Positions 1-6,145 of a stretch of 7,850 bases of DNA are shown here, in pieces; position 1 is the stretch's first letter; every line of letters starts with the position of its first letter. Source of the stretch: an uncultured Verrucomicrobiota bacterium (GTDB lineage: Bacteria; Verrucomicrobiota; Verrucomicrobiia; Chthoniobacterales; SZAS-18); contig CALMOL010000283.1 of NCBI GenBank assembly GCA_937871685.1, forward strand, positions 1 through 7,850, in the 5' to 3' direction. A model generated the notes under the pieces. The model was not told the DNA's origin and did not search any database. It saw only the letters and a list, made by a program, of their open reading frames with translations. The position numbers and the translations under genes are program-made.

Positions 1-1
1 G

Positions 2-295
2 CTGGAGGTGTCCGCGACCACCGACGGCAGGAACGCCTCGATCTTCACTCTGGCAAGGCAGCCCATCACCGCCGAGGCCCTCGTCGTGGCGCTCAAGCAA
101 CGCATGGCCGCTGACCAAGCGGAGGCCAAGGAGACCAAGCTCTTCATCGCGGTGGACCGAAATGCCAGGCATGCGAATCTCATCCAGGCTCTCGACAAGG
201 TGAAGGAGGCCGGCCTGCAGAAGTTCGGCTTCTCGCTCCCGCGCGGCGGCGCGGCGTCTTCGAGTCCGACACGGGCTGTCCCGCAATGCCCTTGA
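2..295 (+). CDS. ExbD/TolR-type biopolymer transport protein, C-terminal part (5' end outside window)
   Basis: The reading frame is open from the first complete codon (Leu-Glu-Val...) to TGA at 293-295, so the start lies upstream of the window; the GTG at 8 is unlikely to be the start. The visible ~97 residues match the periplasmic C-terminal domain of ExbD/TolR: a short beta strand (NASIFTLA), the helix 'ITAEALVVALKQRM', the strand 'KLFIAVDRNA' in the place of the family's 'v.i.aD..v', and the final helix 'LIQALDKVKEAGLQKFGFSL'. In this family, ExbD works with an ExbB/TolQ proton channel in the inner membrane to energise outer-membrane transport or envelope maintenance. The N-terminal membrane helix with its key Asp is not in view. 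The last ~18 residues after 'FGFSL' are Pro/Ser/Ala-rich and extend past the usual family end. The stop codon sits in the loop of a hairpin. Family assignment is fairly secure; whether it is an ExbD or a TolR cannot be told. Confidence 0.75.
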   Translation: MEVSATTDGRNASIFTLARQPITAEALVVALKQRMAADQAEAKETKLFIAVDRNARHANLIQALDKVKEAGLQKFGFSLPRGGAASSSPTRAVPQCP

Positions 296-304
296 GCATT
301 GCGG
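281..304 (+). terminator. Perfect 9-bp hairpin carrying the exbD-like stop codon in its loop
   Basis: CCGCAATGC (281-289) and GCATTGCGG (296-304) are exact reverse complements around a 6-nt loop, CCTTGA, which holds the TGA stop. GGGC at 273-276 and GCCC at 310-313 could extend the pairing across an internal loop. No T-tract follows, so it is not a classical intrinsic terminator. It could be a Rho-assisted terminator or a 3'-end stabilising hairpin. The structure is directly visible; its role is inferred. Confidence 0.5.
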
Positions 305-384
305 AGGCTGCCCGGCTACCCCCGGAGTTTCCGCTCCGCCGCGTCGGTCCTTCCGCAAGCCGGCTGGGGCGGATGCGGGGACCA

Positions 385-444
385 GGCGATTTCGTGATTC
401 TCAGGAACCGGCTGCCTCCGTAGCTCATCCATTCGGAAATCGCC
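385..444. repeat. 9-bp inverted repeat in the gap before the phosphoesterase gene
   Basis: GGCGATTTC (385-393) is the exact reverse complement of GAAATCGCC (436-444), with 42 nt between. It lies in the 190-bp space (296-485) between the exbD-like stop and the metallophosphoesterase start, about 40 nt upstream of the chosen GTG. The space shows no other convincing gene. The repeat could be an mRNA leader stem or an operator. A 9-bp match at this distance is not overwhelming evidence on its own. Confidence 0.3.
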
Positions 445-485
445 CCGATTGCGCCCGGGCCGGGTTGCCCGCAGCATGGCGCGCC

Positions 486-1226
486 GTGCCCATCGCACTC
501 CTTTCCGACATCCACGCCAACCTCGAGGCCTTCGAGGCCTGCCGGCGGCACGCGCGGGCGGCCGGCGCGACGCGCCTCGCGCTACTCGGCGACTTCGTTG
601 GCTACGGGGCCGACCCGGCCGCAGTGGTCGAGCGAGTGATGCAACTTCAAGCCGAGGGGGCGCTTGTTCTCAAGGGCAACCATGACGACGCCGTGGCGCG
701 GCCGGCGCGCTACATGAACGACCTCGCCGCCGAGGCGATGGAGTTTTCCCGCGCGCAGTTGAGCACCGTGCAGAAGGAGTTCCTCGCCGCGCTTCCGTTG
801 GTCGCGCACGAAGGCGCGGTTTGCTTCGCGCATGCTTCGGCAGCGTCGCCGGAGCGATGGGATTACCTCGACGGCCCTTCCGCCGCGTGGCGTTGCGCCG
901 AGGCGGCCGGCACCCGGCTCACCTTCTGCGGGCACGTCCACCGCCAGATGCTGTGGTTCGAGGCGCGTCCCGGCGGGATGTCGCCCTTCCAGCCGGTGCC
1001 CAGCAGCCCGATCCCGCTGCGCGGCAACCGGCGCTGGGTCGCGGTGGTTGGCTCCGTCGGCCAGCCGCGCGACCGCCGGCCGGCCGCGGGCTACGCGCTC
1101 TTCGATCCCGCCGTGGGCGCACTGACCTTTCACCGCGTTCCCTACGACCACCTCGCCGCCGCACAGAAAATTCGCGCCGCCGGACTTTCCCTCCAGCTCG
1201 CCCGCCGCGTGGAGGCGGGCATCTGA
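486..1226 (+). CDS. Calcineurin-like metallophosphoesterase (Ser/Thr phosphatase/ApaH-like family)
   Basis: The predicted protein is 246 aa and cytoplasmic, with no signal peptide. All the metal-binding motifs of the calcineurin-like superfamily are present in order: DxH at D8/H10 (LLSDIHAN), GDxxG at G35-D36 (LLGDFVGYGADP), GNHD at 64-67, a lone His at H116 (CFAHAS) and GHVH at 149-152. The distal 'VGSVGQPRD' and 'VPYD..AA.KI..AGL' segments are typical of the COG0639-like subfamily of bacterial phosphoesterases, so an active di-metal phosphatase is expected. Candidate substrates are phosphoproteins or nucleotides. GTG 486 is chosen because it places 'MPIALLSDIH' at the usual family N-terminus; the in-frame TTG at 465 would add seven residues unlike the family. 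No Shine-Dalgarno precedes either. Five bases separate it from the downstream kinase-USP gene, so the two are almost certainly co-transcribed, which makes the kinase or its targets a plausible substrate (inference). Confidence 0.88.
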   Translation: MPIALLSDIHANLEAFEACRRHARAAGATRLALLGDFVGYGADPAAVVERVMQLQAEGALVLKGNHDDAVARPARYMNDLAAEAMEFSRAQLSTVQKEFLAALPLVAHEGAVCFAHASAASPERWDYLDGPSAAWRCAEAAGTRLTFCGHVHRQMLWFEARPGGMSPFQPVPSSPIPLRGNRRWVAVVGSVGQPRDRRPAAGYALFDPAVGALTFHRVPYDHLAAAQKIRAAGLSLQLARRVEAGI

Positions 1227-1231
1227 CCTCC

Positions 1232-2695
1232 ATGCCCAGCGGCCCACTCGCGACCGGCGCCGAGATCGACGGCTTCGTCCTCGGCGAGCGCATCCACGCC
1301 GGTGCGATGGGCCGCCTCTTCCGCGTTGCGCACCCGGATCATCTGGGACCGATGGTGATGAAGCTGCCGCGCTTCGGCGCCGGTGAATCCGCCGAGAGCC
1401 TGCTCGGCTTCGAGACCGAGAGCACGATCTTATCCGCGCTTTCGGGCTCGCACTTCCCGCGCCTTATTGCCGTCGGCGACCTGGAGCGCGTGCCGTATCT
1501 TGTCCTCCCCTTCATCGGCGGCGAGGGCCTCGGAAAAATCGCGGCCCGCGCGCCGCTCCCCGCCGAGGAGATCGCCCGCCTCGGCGCAGCCATCGCCGAC
1601 GCGCTCCACGTCCTCCACCGGCAGGATGCCATTCACCTCGACCTCAAGCCGGACAACGTCATCGTCCGCCCCGACGGCTTGGCAACGCTGATTGATTTTG
1701 GGCTCGCCCATCACGCGCGCTTCCCTGATTTGCTGGCCGAGGAGCAGCGTCACATGGCCGGCTCCGCGCCCTACGTCTCGCCCGAGCAGGTCGAGGGCCG
1801 CCGGGATGACCCGCGCTCCGACCTCTTTGCGCTGGGCGTGGTCCTCTACGAGCTGGCCAGCGGGGAGCTGCCCTTTGGAATTCCTGCTACCACCGCCGGC
1901 CTGCGGGACCGCCTTTGGCGCGACCCCCTGCCCCCACGCGCTCATGTGGCCTCGGTCCCGCCCTGGCTACAGGAGGTAATCCTGCGCTGCCTCGAGGTCA
2001 AGGCGGCTGCGCGCTATCAATCCGCCGCGCACGTGGCCTTCGACCTGCGTCATCCGGACCGTGTCCAACTCACCGGCCGCGCTGGGAAGTCCGCGGCCGC
2101 CAGCCCGCTCGCCCAGTTGCGTCGCTGGTGGGGCGCCCGCCACGGCTCCGCCGCGAGCCGCGGCCGCCGCGCGGAGGAGAATCGCGACGCGGCCCCCGTG
2201 ATCCTCGTGGCGGTGGATACGGGACATCCCGACACCGTGCGCGACGAGGCCCTGCTGCGCGCCACGCGCCGGAGGATTGCCGTGGCAGAGGAGTTCCGCC
2301 TCGTGTGCCTGGCCGTGCGCGGCGGCTTCGAGCGTCCCGTCATCGCCGCGGCAGAAAGCACGCCTGATCCCGACGGGCACCTCGACCACCTCGTGCGCCT
2401 GCGCCACTGGGTGGAGCCGCTGAAGCTGCCGCCGGAGCGCCTGTCGCTCCATGTCGTGGAAGCCCTGCGGCCGGCTGGAGCCATCCTCGACTTCGCGCGG
2501 CGCAACCACGCCGACACCATCATCCTCGGCGCGCCGACGGCCGGCGAGCGCGCCCTGGCGTGGTGGCGCTCGGCCGCGTCCGCCGTGGCCTCCCAGGCGC
2601 CGTGCAGCGTTCACCTCGTGCGCGCTCCCGCCGCCCACGAAGCGCCGGACAACGCCTTCGAAATCCCCGCTTTCACCGAGGAGGACGTGCCATAG
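1232..2695 (+). CDS. Soluble Ser/Thr protein kinase fused to a universal stress protein (USP) domain
   Basis: This 487-aa protein has two domains. Residues ~12-275 are a Hanks-type kinase: a nucleotide loop at 21-32 (IHAGAMGRLFRV, with the first loop Gly replaced by His), ATP-anchoring K44 (VMK), a likely alpha-C Glu at E63, catalytic loop HLDLKPDN at 135-142 (D137, K139, N142), DFG at 155-157, SPE at 183-185 and the helix-F Asp D197. HLD in place of HRD makes it a non-RD kinase. An Arg/Ala/Ser-rich linker (~280-320) leads to a USP domain at ~322-466, starting 'VILVAVDTG' and ending 'ADTIILGA...APCSVHLVR'. The USP ATP motif G-2x-G-9x-G(S/T) is degenerate: G433 and G438 are four residues apart and the last Gly is missing. 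No transmembrane helix is seen, unlike PknB-type kinases. ATG 1232 follows the phosphoesterase stop; a GGAGG at 1211-1215 is rather distant. A longer in-frame extension upstream only shadows the phosphoesterase gene. Kinase-USP fusions are known in other bacteria; the substrates here are unknown. Confidence 0.88.
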   Translation: MPSGPLATGAEIDGFVLGERIHAGAMGRLFRVAHPDHLGPMVMKLPRFGAGESAESLLGFETESTILSALSGSHFPRLIAVGDLERVPYLVLPFIGGEGLGKIAARAPLPAEEIARLGAAIADALHVLHRQDAIHLDLKPDNVIVRPDGLATLIDFGLAHHARFPDLLAEEQRHMAGSAPYVSPEQVEGRRDDPRSDLFALGVVLYELASGELPFGIPATTAGLRDRLWRDPLPPRAHVASVPPWLQEVILRCLEVKAAARYQSAAHVAFDLRHPDRVQLTGRAGKSAAASPLAQLRRWWGARHGSAASRGRRAEENRDAAPVILVAVDTGHPDTVRDEALLRATRRRIAVAEEFRLVCLAVRGGFERPVIAAAESTPDPDGHLDHLVRLRHWVEPLKLPPERLSLHVVEALRPAGAILDFARRNHADTIILGAPTAGERALAWWRSAASAVASQAPCSVHLVRAPAAHEAPDNAFEIPAFTEEDVP

Positions 2696-2873
2696 CAGCG
2701 CAGCGATTCCCAACCAGGCCACGGATTATTTCCAGGCCAAGACCAAGCATCCGCCACCGGTAGTCGCGCTTGGCCGCCGTGCGCCCTGAAGCATGGCCAA
2801 CTCCTCCCGGGGGAAAAGATGATGCTCGGAGCGTGCCTTTTTGGAGAGGTGTGCGCGGGATAACTGCGAGGCA

Positions 2874-3602
2874 TCACCGGCCCACTTCAGGCCGCGGCGG
2901 CTGGGATGGCTTGATCGTGACTTGCGGGTCGGACCACGGCGTCACGCCACGCACGTAGTTCACCATCGTGGCCGGATCGTTGGGCAGCGGCGCGCGCCGG
3001 ATAAGGCGCGCCTTGACCAGCACAAACTGGTCCTTCTCCCAGCCCGGCGGCACCTCGGCAGCGGGGATCACGGCAATCTGGCTGCCCTGCGGCACGACCA
3101 AGGAGGGCAGCCGACGCAACTCGGCCTCGCCGGGCGGCGAACCGTTGGGCATGCGCACATCCAGGCGCATCGGCAGCACGATCCAAAGCTGGCGGTCCTG
3201 GTTCAGGCCAAGGGATTTTCCCGCCACGATCACCTCGGGCTCAGCTTCCGCGGACCGAGGGGCTCCCTTGGCGCGCGCGCGAGCTTCCGCGGCACGGGCC
3301 GGCGCGCCGGGATCGTAGGCATAGCCGCGACGCCACGCCTCCGGCATTCGCTCCCAGGGAACCTTCGCCACGCCGCCTTCGTGGGCGACGTCGAAGGCTG
3401 CGCCGTCAAAGGCGATGATGCTGGGGTTGCGGAGCACCTCGCCGGCCAAGTTGCGGACCGCGGGGCGCGCGTCCGGAGCCTGGGCGACCAAAGTCGGGAC
3501 GATGCCAAGGCAAAGCGCGAGGAGGAGGACAAGCGCAGGTTTCACCGGCGAACGGAGCCGCGACCCTGGAACGGTGGCAAGGACTTCCCGTGTCGTCCGC
3601 AT
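2874..3602 (-). CDS. Secreted or periplasmic protein of unknown function with a 'VPWxxMP' module
   Basis: This is a 242-aa product. Residues 20-42 form a Sec signal peptide: Lys21, a Leu/Val/Ala-rich core, and an AQA (40-42) signal peptidase I site. The lone Cys31 has Leu before it, so it is not a lipobox. The mature part begins with a module (~54-98) containing 'SIIAFDGAAFDVAHEGG', 'VPWERMP' and 'GYAYDP', resembling a short domain I associate with verrucomicrobial exported proteins. An Ala/Arg-rich stretch (~98-116) follows, then a C-terminal region (~118-242) I do not recognise. ATG 3602 overlaps the aminotransferase stop by one base (TGATG), implying translational coupling. The in-frame GTG at 3545 is an alternative that starts 'MKPALVLLLALC', a textbook signal peptide without the long N-terminal extension. 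It is the last gene of the minus-strand unit and faces the kinase gene tail to tail. Export is well supported; no function can be assigned. Confidence 0.7.
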   Translation of the reverse strand: MRTTREVLATVPGSRLRSPVKPALVLLLALCLGIVPTLVAQAPDARPAVRNLAGEVLRNPSIIAFDGAAFDVAHEGGVAKVPWERMPEAWRRGYAYDPGAPARAAEARARAKGAPRSAEAEPEVIVAGKSLGLNQDRQLWIVLPMRLDVRMPNGSPPGEAELRRLPSLVVPQGSQIAVIPAAEVPPGWEKDQFVLVKARLIRRAPLPNDPATMVNYVRGVTPWSDPQVTIKPSQPPRPEVGR

Positions 3603-4798
3603 CAGACGGCCGGAAGATGGGCGGCCACGACCTCGGCCACGCGGTCCATCTCGGCCGCCGTGTTGGAAAAGTGCGGCGAGAAGCGCAGGTGGGGTTTCCC
3701 GGCACGGTCGCGGCGGAGCGAGGGGATGACCTGCGCGGCCTTGAGCGCCTTGAAAAGCGCGGGCAAGTCGGCCGTCGGGTGCGCGAGCGTGAGCATTCCC
3801 GCGGCGCGCGGGCCGTCCACCTCGCCCAACGGCGTGAAACCGAACGGGGACAATCGCTCGAAAAGGCGGCGCTTGAGCGCGTGGATACGCTCGCCGATGC
3901 GCTCAACGCCAACGTGCGCGATCATCTCCAGGCCGGCCTTCATGCCAAGCATCGGGGCGATGTTCAGCACGCCCGGCTCGTAGCGCGCCGCGCCGTCCGC
4001 GAGCACGATCTCGTCCTGCGCGATGAAGTCGGGGCAGCGCACGTTGGCCGCGCCGAGCAGCGCGGGGCGGAGGCGTTCCCAGTGCGCACGCTTCACCATG
4101 AACACGCCGACGGCGAGCGGGCCGAGCATCCACTTGTGGGCATCGGCCGCAAGGAAGTCCACGTGCTCCACGGGCAACGGGAACGCGCCGAGCGTCTGGA
4201 TGGCATCAATGCAAAGCAGCACGCCCCGCGCGCGCAGCATCTGGCCGATGGCGTCGAGATCGATGCGATGGCCGGTCAGGAAGTTCGCGGAGGCCAGCGC
4301 CACCAGCTTGGTGCGCGGCGAAAGGGCGCGCTCGACGGCCTCCGGGGTGATCTCGCCGGGCCGGGCCGGCCGAAGCGCCACGGGGCGGACGCCGCGGTGG
4401 GCGAGTTCCATCCAGGGATAAACGTTGGCCGGGTAGCAGTCGGCGTGATACACGACCTCGTCGCCCGCTTCCCAGGGCAGGCCGAGCGCGACGAGCGAGA
4501 GCGCCAGCGAGGTGGGGCCGAGCAACGCGATCTCATCGGCGTGCGCGCCGGGCAGCAGGCGCGCGACGGCCTCGCGGGTGCGCCGCGTTTGGTCGAGGAT
4601 CCACGCGTAGTCCGGCTCCTGTTCGGAGGCCGCGTGGACGAAATCCGCCTCGGCCTGCGCCACGCGCCGCGGCAGCGCGCACACCGCGGCGTGCGCAAGG
4701 AAGACCTGCCGCTCGCACACGGGAAACTCGTGCCGGCGCGTGGATTCATCGGACCAGAACGCAGCAGGATCGGCGGGAAGCGGCGGGAAGGAGATCAT
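3602..4798 (-). CDS. Class V-fold PLP-dependent aminotransferase/desulfurase-like enzyme
   Basis: This 398-aa protein has the usual length for fold-type I class V enzymes (cysteine desulfurase, isopenicillin N epimerase and kynureninase relatives). The PLP-binding lysine is K222 in 'ADAHKWMLGP'; the ring-stacking and N1-contact region 'CIDAIQTLGAF' supplies D198 and Q201; 'GPTSLALS' (94-101) matches the phosphate-contact loop; 'GDEVVYHADCYPANVYPW' is the typical segment after the first helix. The C-terminal small domain ends 'LRFSPHFSNT', with the Arg expected to contact the substrate carboxylate. The substrate cannot be read from sequence. Start: ATG 4798 gives 'MISFPPLPADPAAFW'; the open frame runs further upstream, but that stretch is the heptad inverted repeat, so it is excluded. 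The repeat ends at the base before the ATG, leaving no Shine-Dalgarno. It is second in the minus-strand unit after the histidine kinase, and overlaps the next gene by one base. Confidence 0.87.
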   Translation of the reverse strand: MISFPPLPADPAAFWSDESTRRHEFPVCERQVFLAHAAVCALPRRVAQAEADFVHAASEQEPDYAWILDQTRRTREAVARLLPGAHADEIALLGPTSLALSLVALGLPWEAGDEVVYHADCYPANVYPWMELAHRGVRPVALRPARPGEITPEAVERALSPRTKLVALASANFLTGHRIDLDAIGQMLRARGVLLCIDAIQTLGAFPLPVEHVDFLAADAHKWMLGPLAVGVFMVKRAHWERLRPALLGAANVRCPDFIAQDEIVLADGAARYEPGVLNIAPMLGMKAGLEMIAHVGVERIGERIHALKRRLFERLSPFGFTPLGEVDGPRAAGMLTLAHPTADLPALFKALKAAQVIPSLRRDRAGKPHLRFSPHFSNTAAEMDRVAEVVAAHLPAV

Positions 4799-4912
4799 CG
4801 TGAGAAGTGATCGGTGAGGGGTGAGGCGCCATGCATCGCCTTTGCGCGGAAGCATTTCACCTGCGGACATCGAATGCTGCCACTTCTCACCTCTCACCGA
4901 TCACTTCTCACG
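4799..4912. repeat. Heptad-built inverted repeat, 27-bp arms, between histidine kinase and aminotransferase
   Basis: The left arm, 4799-4825, and the right arm, 4886-4912, are reverse complements over 27 bp with one exception, which is a G-T pair able to wobble in plus-sense RNA. The 60-nt centre holds a smaller inverted repeat, AGCATT (4851-4856) with AATGCT (4873-4878). Each arm divides into four 7-nt units. On the plus strand the right-arm units begin at 4885, 4892, 4899 and 4906 (TCTCACC twice, then GATCACT and TCTCACG). The right arm encodes the last residues and the TGA (4896-4894) of the histidine kinase; the left arm abuts the aminotransferase ATG. No target-site duplication is visible. 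It may act as an RNA hairpin that stabilises the upstream message, attenuates transcription or shields the downstream start. Confidence 0.8.
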
Positions 4913-6138
4913 TCCCCTCCTCCCGCCGGCAGCATCTGCACCTGGCGCTCGCCGAGCGGCAGGCGCACGGTCACCGTCAGGCCGCGGCCCTCGGTGCTCT
5001 GTAGCTCGATCTCGCCGCCATGCTCGCGCACGATGCGGCGCACGATCATCAGGCCCAGGCCGGTGCCGCCCGCGCCTTTCGTCGTGAAGTAGGGCTGAAA
5101 GACCTTCGAGAGGTTCTCCGCCGAGATGCCGCCGCCGGTGTCCGCGAAGGACACGGCCGCGTGGCCCGGCTCGCGCGCGGTGCGAATGCGCAGCACACCG
5201 CCGTCGGGCATGGCTTGGGAGGCGTTCTTGATGAGATTGTAGAAGGCCTGCTTAATCTGGTCGCGGTCAAGGGCGAGGAGCGGGAGGGATTCATCCAGGT
5301 CCGTCTCGGCCAGCACCCGGCGGTCCTCCAGCTCGGCGGCGAGGAAGCCCACGGCCTCGCGCACCACCGCGTTGAGGTCATCCGGCCGGAGGAGCGGACG
5401 GGAGGGGCGGATGGCGCGCAGGAACTGCGACACGATGAAGTCGAGCCGACGGATCTCGTCGCGGGCCACGTGGATCTCCTCGTCGAGGCCGGCGCGCGCG
5501 GCGGGATCGTCGAGGCGACGCACCTTGCGCTCAAGGAGTTGGAGGTGGATGCCGAGGGAGTTGAGGGGATTGCCCAGCTCATGGGCCACGCCGGCGGCGA
5601 GGAGCGTGAGGGCGTTGAGGCGCTCGCTCTCGATGGTCTCGGCGGTCGAGCGGCGCGTCTCGGTGATGTCGCGCACGATCATGGCCCACGCGGCCGGTCC
5701 CTCAGACACGCCGCCCGCCTTGGCCGCCTTCGCGGCAGCCCGCCGTGAAGCGCGCGTGGAGGGCGCAAGGTGATGGGCCTGGAGGGGAACGAGGTAAAAG
5801 TTGAGGAAGCGCTCCTGCGGGTAAAACACCTGCATGTCGCGCGAGACGAGCGCCTCGGCCGCGCGGGTGAGCGATTCCCAGTCGAGACCGCGCACACACT
5901 CGCTCAGCGGCTGGCCAAGGCAGGAATCATCGATGCCGAAGAACTGGTGCGAGGCCGCGTTGAGGTAGGTGATGCGACCGGCAGGATCGGTGACGAGGAT
6001 GCCCTCCTGGATGGTGTTGAAGATCGCCTCGAAGAATCCCTTCTCCCGCACCACGCGCAGGAGGTGCGCTTGCGCCTCCTCTGGCCGGACGCGGCCGAGG
6101 CGGCCAATGAGCTTGTCGAGAAAGCCGGGAGCGGTCAT
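4894..6138 (-). CDS. PAS-domain sensor histidine kinase (NtrB-like, soluble)
   Basis: This 414-aa protein has no membrane segment. Residues ~35-160 form a PAS sensor domain ('FNTIQEGILVTDPAGRITYLNAA', ending 'VRDITETRR'), interrupted at ~122-148 by a low-complexity Ala/Arg/Lys-rich insertion. The dimerisation/phosphoacceptor H-box is 'AAGVAHELGNPLNSL' with H186. The ATPase domain shows the N box 'NLIKNASQAM' (301-310), the G1 box DTGGGIS (333-339), the F box 'FQPYFTTK' (347-354) and the G2 box GTGLGL (358-363). It should autophosphorylate and pass the phosphate to a response regulator, but none is encoded within the window. ATG 6138 is chosen because the open frame further upstream runs through the intergenic repeat and then antisense to the VOC gene. 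The last residues (VRSDR) and the stop come from the heptad repeat. It leads the minus-strand unit with the aminotransferase and the secreted protein, whose metabolism or envelope role it may sense (inference). Confidence 0.9.
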   Translation of the reverse strand: MTAPGFLDKLIGRLGRVRPEEAQAHLLRVVREKGFFEAIFNTIQEGILVTDPAGRITYLNAASHQFFGIDDSCLGQPLSECVRGLDWESLTRAAEALVSRDMQVFYPQERFLNFYLVPLQAHHLAPSTRASRRAAAKAAKAGGVSEGPAAWAMIVRDITETRRSTAETIESERLNALTLLAAGVAHELGNPLNSLGIHLQLLERKVRRLDDPAARAGLDEEIHVARDEIRRLDFIVSQFLRAIRPSRPLLRPDDLNAVVREAVGFLAAELEDRRVLAETDLDESLPLLALDRDQIKQAFYNLIKNASQAMPDGGVLRIRTAREPGHAAVSFADTGGGISAENLSKVFQPYFTTKGAGGTGLGLMIVRRIVREHGGEIELQSTEGRGLTVTVRLPLGERQVQMLPAGGGDVRSDR

Positions 6139-6145
6139 GAGCGGA

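Noticed and set aside
2770..2842. Candidate terminators between the convergent kinase and exported-protein genes
   Set aside because: TTGGCC (2770-2775) and GGCCAA (2795-2800) give only a 6-bp stem with a 19-nt loop. The T5 run at 2838-2842 and the A4 run at 2814-2817 are not preceded by a convincing GC stem on the relevant strand. No terminator is claimed in 2696-2873.
2841..3983. Long plus-strand open frame (380 codons)
   Set aside because: It runs antisense to the exported protein and the aminotransferase, both of which have clear family features. The plus-strand reading has no recognisable domain and shows the Arg/His/Gly-rich composition typical of antisense frames in GC-rich DNA.
4771..4790. 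Tandem 10-bp direct repeat (CGGCGGGAAG twice)
   Set aside because: It lies inside the aminotransferase coding sequence and encodes a short Pro-rich N-terminal stretch; two copies are too few to indicate a phase-variable or regulatory repeat.
3590..4810. Plus-strand open frame of 406 codons
   Set aside because: It is fully antisense to the aminotransferase, whose PLP lysine and other motifs are intact; the antisense translation has no domain logic.
4799..4912. MITE or insertion-sequence remnant
   Set aside because: Terminal inverted repeats exist, but no flanking target duplication is seen, the arms differ entirely from those at 6146-6300, and the internal sequence has no transposase trace. 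A heptad repeat explains the arms better.
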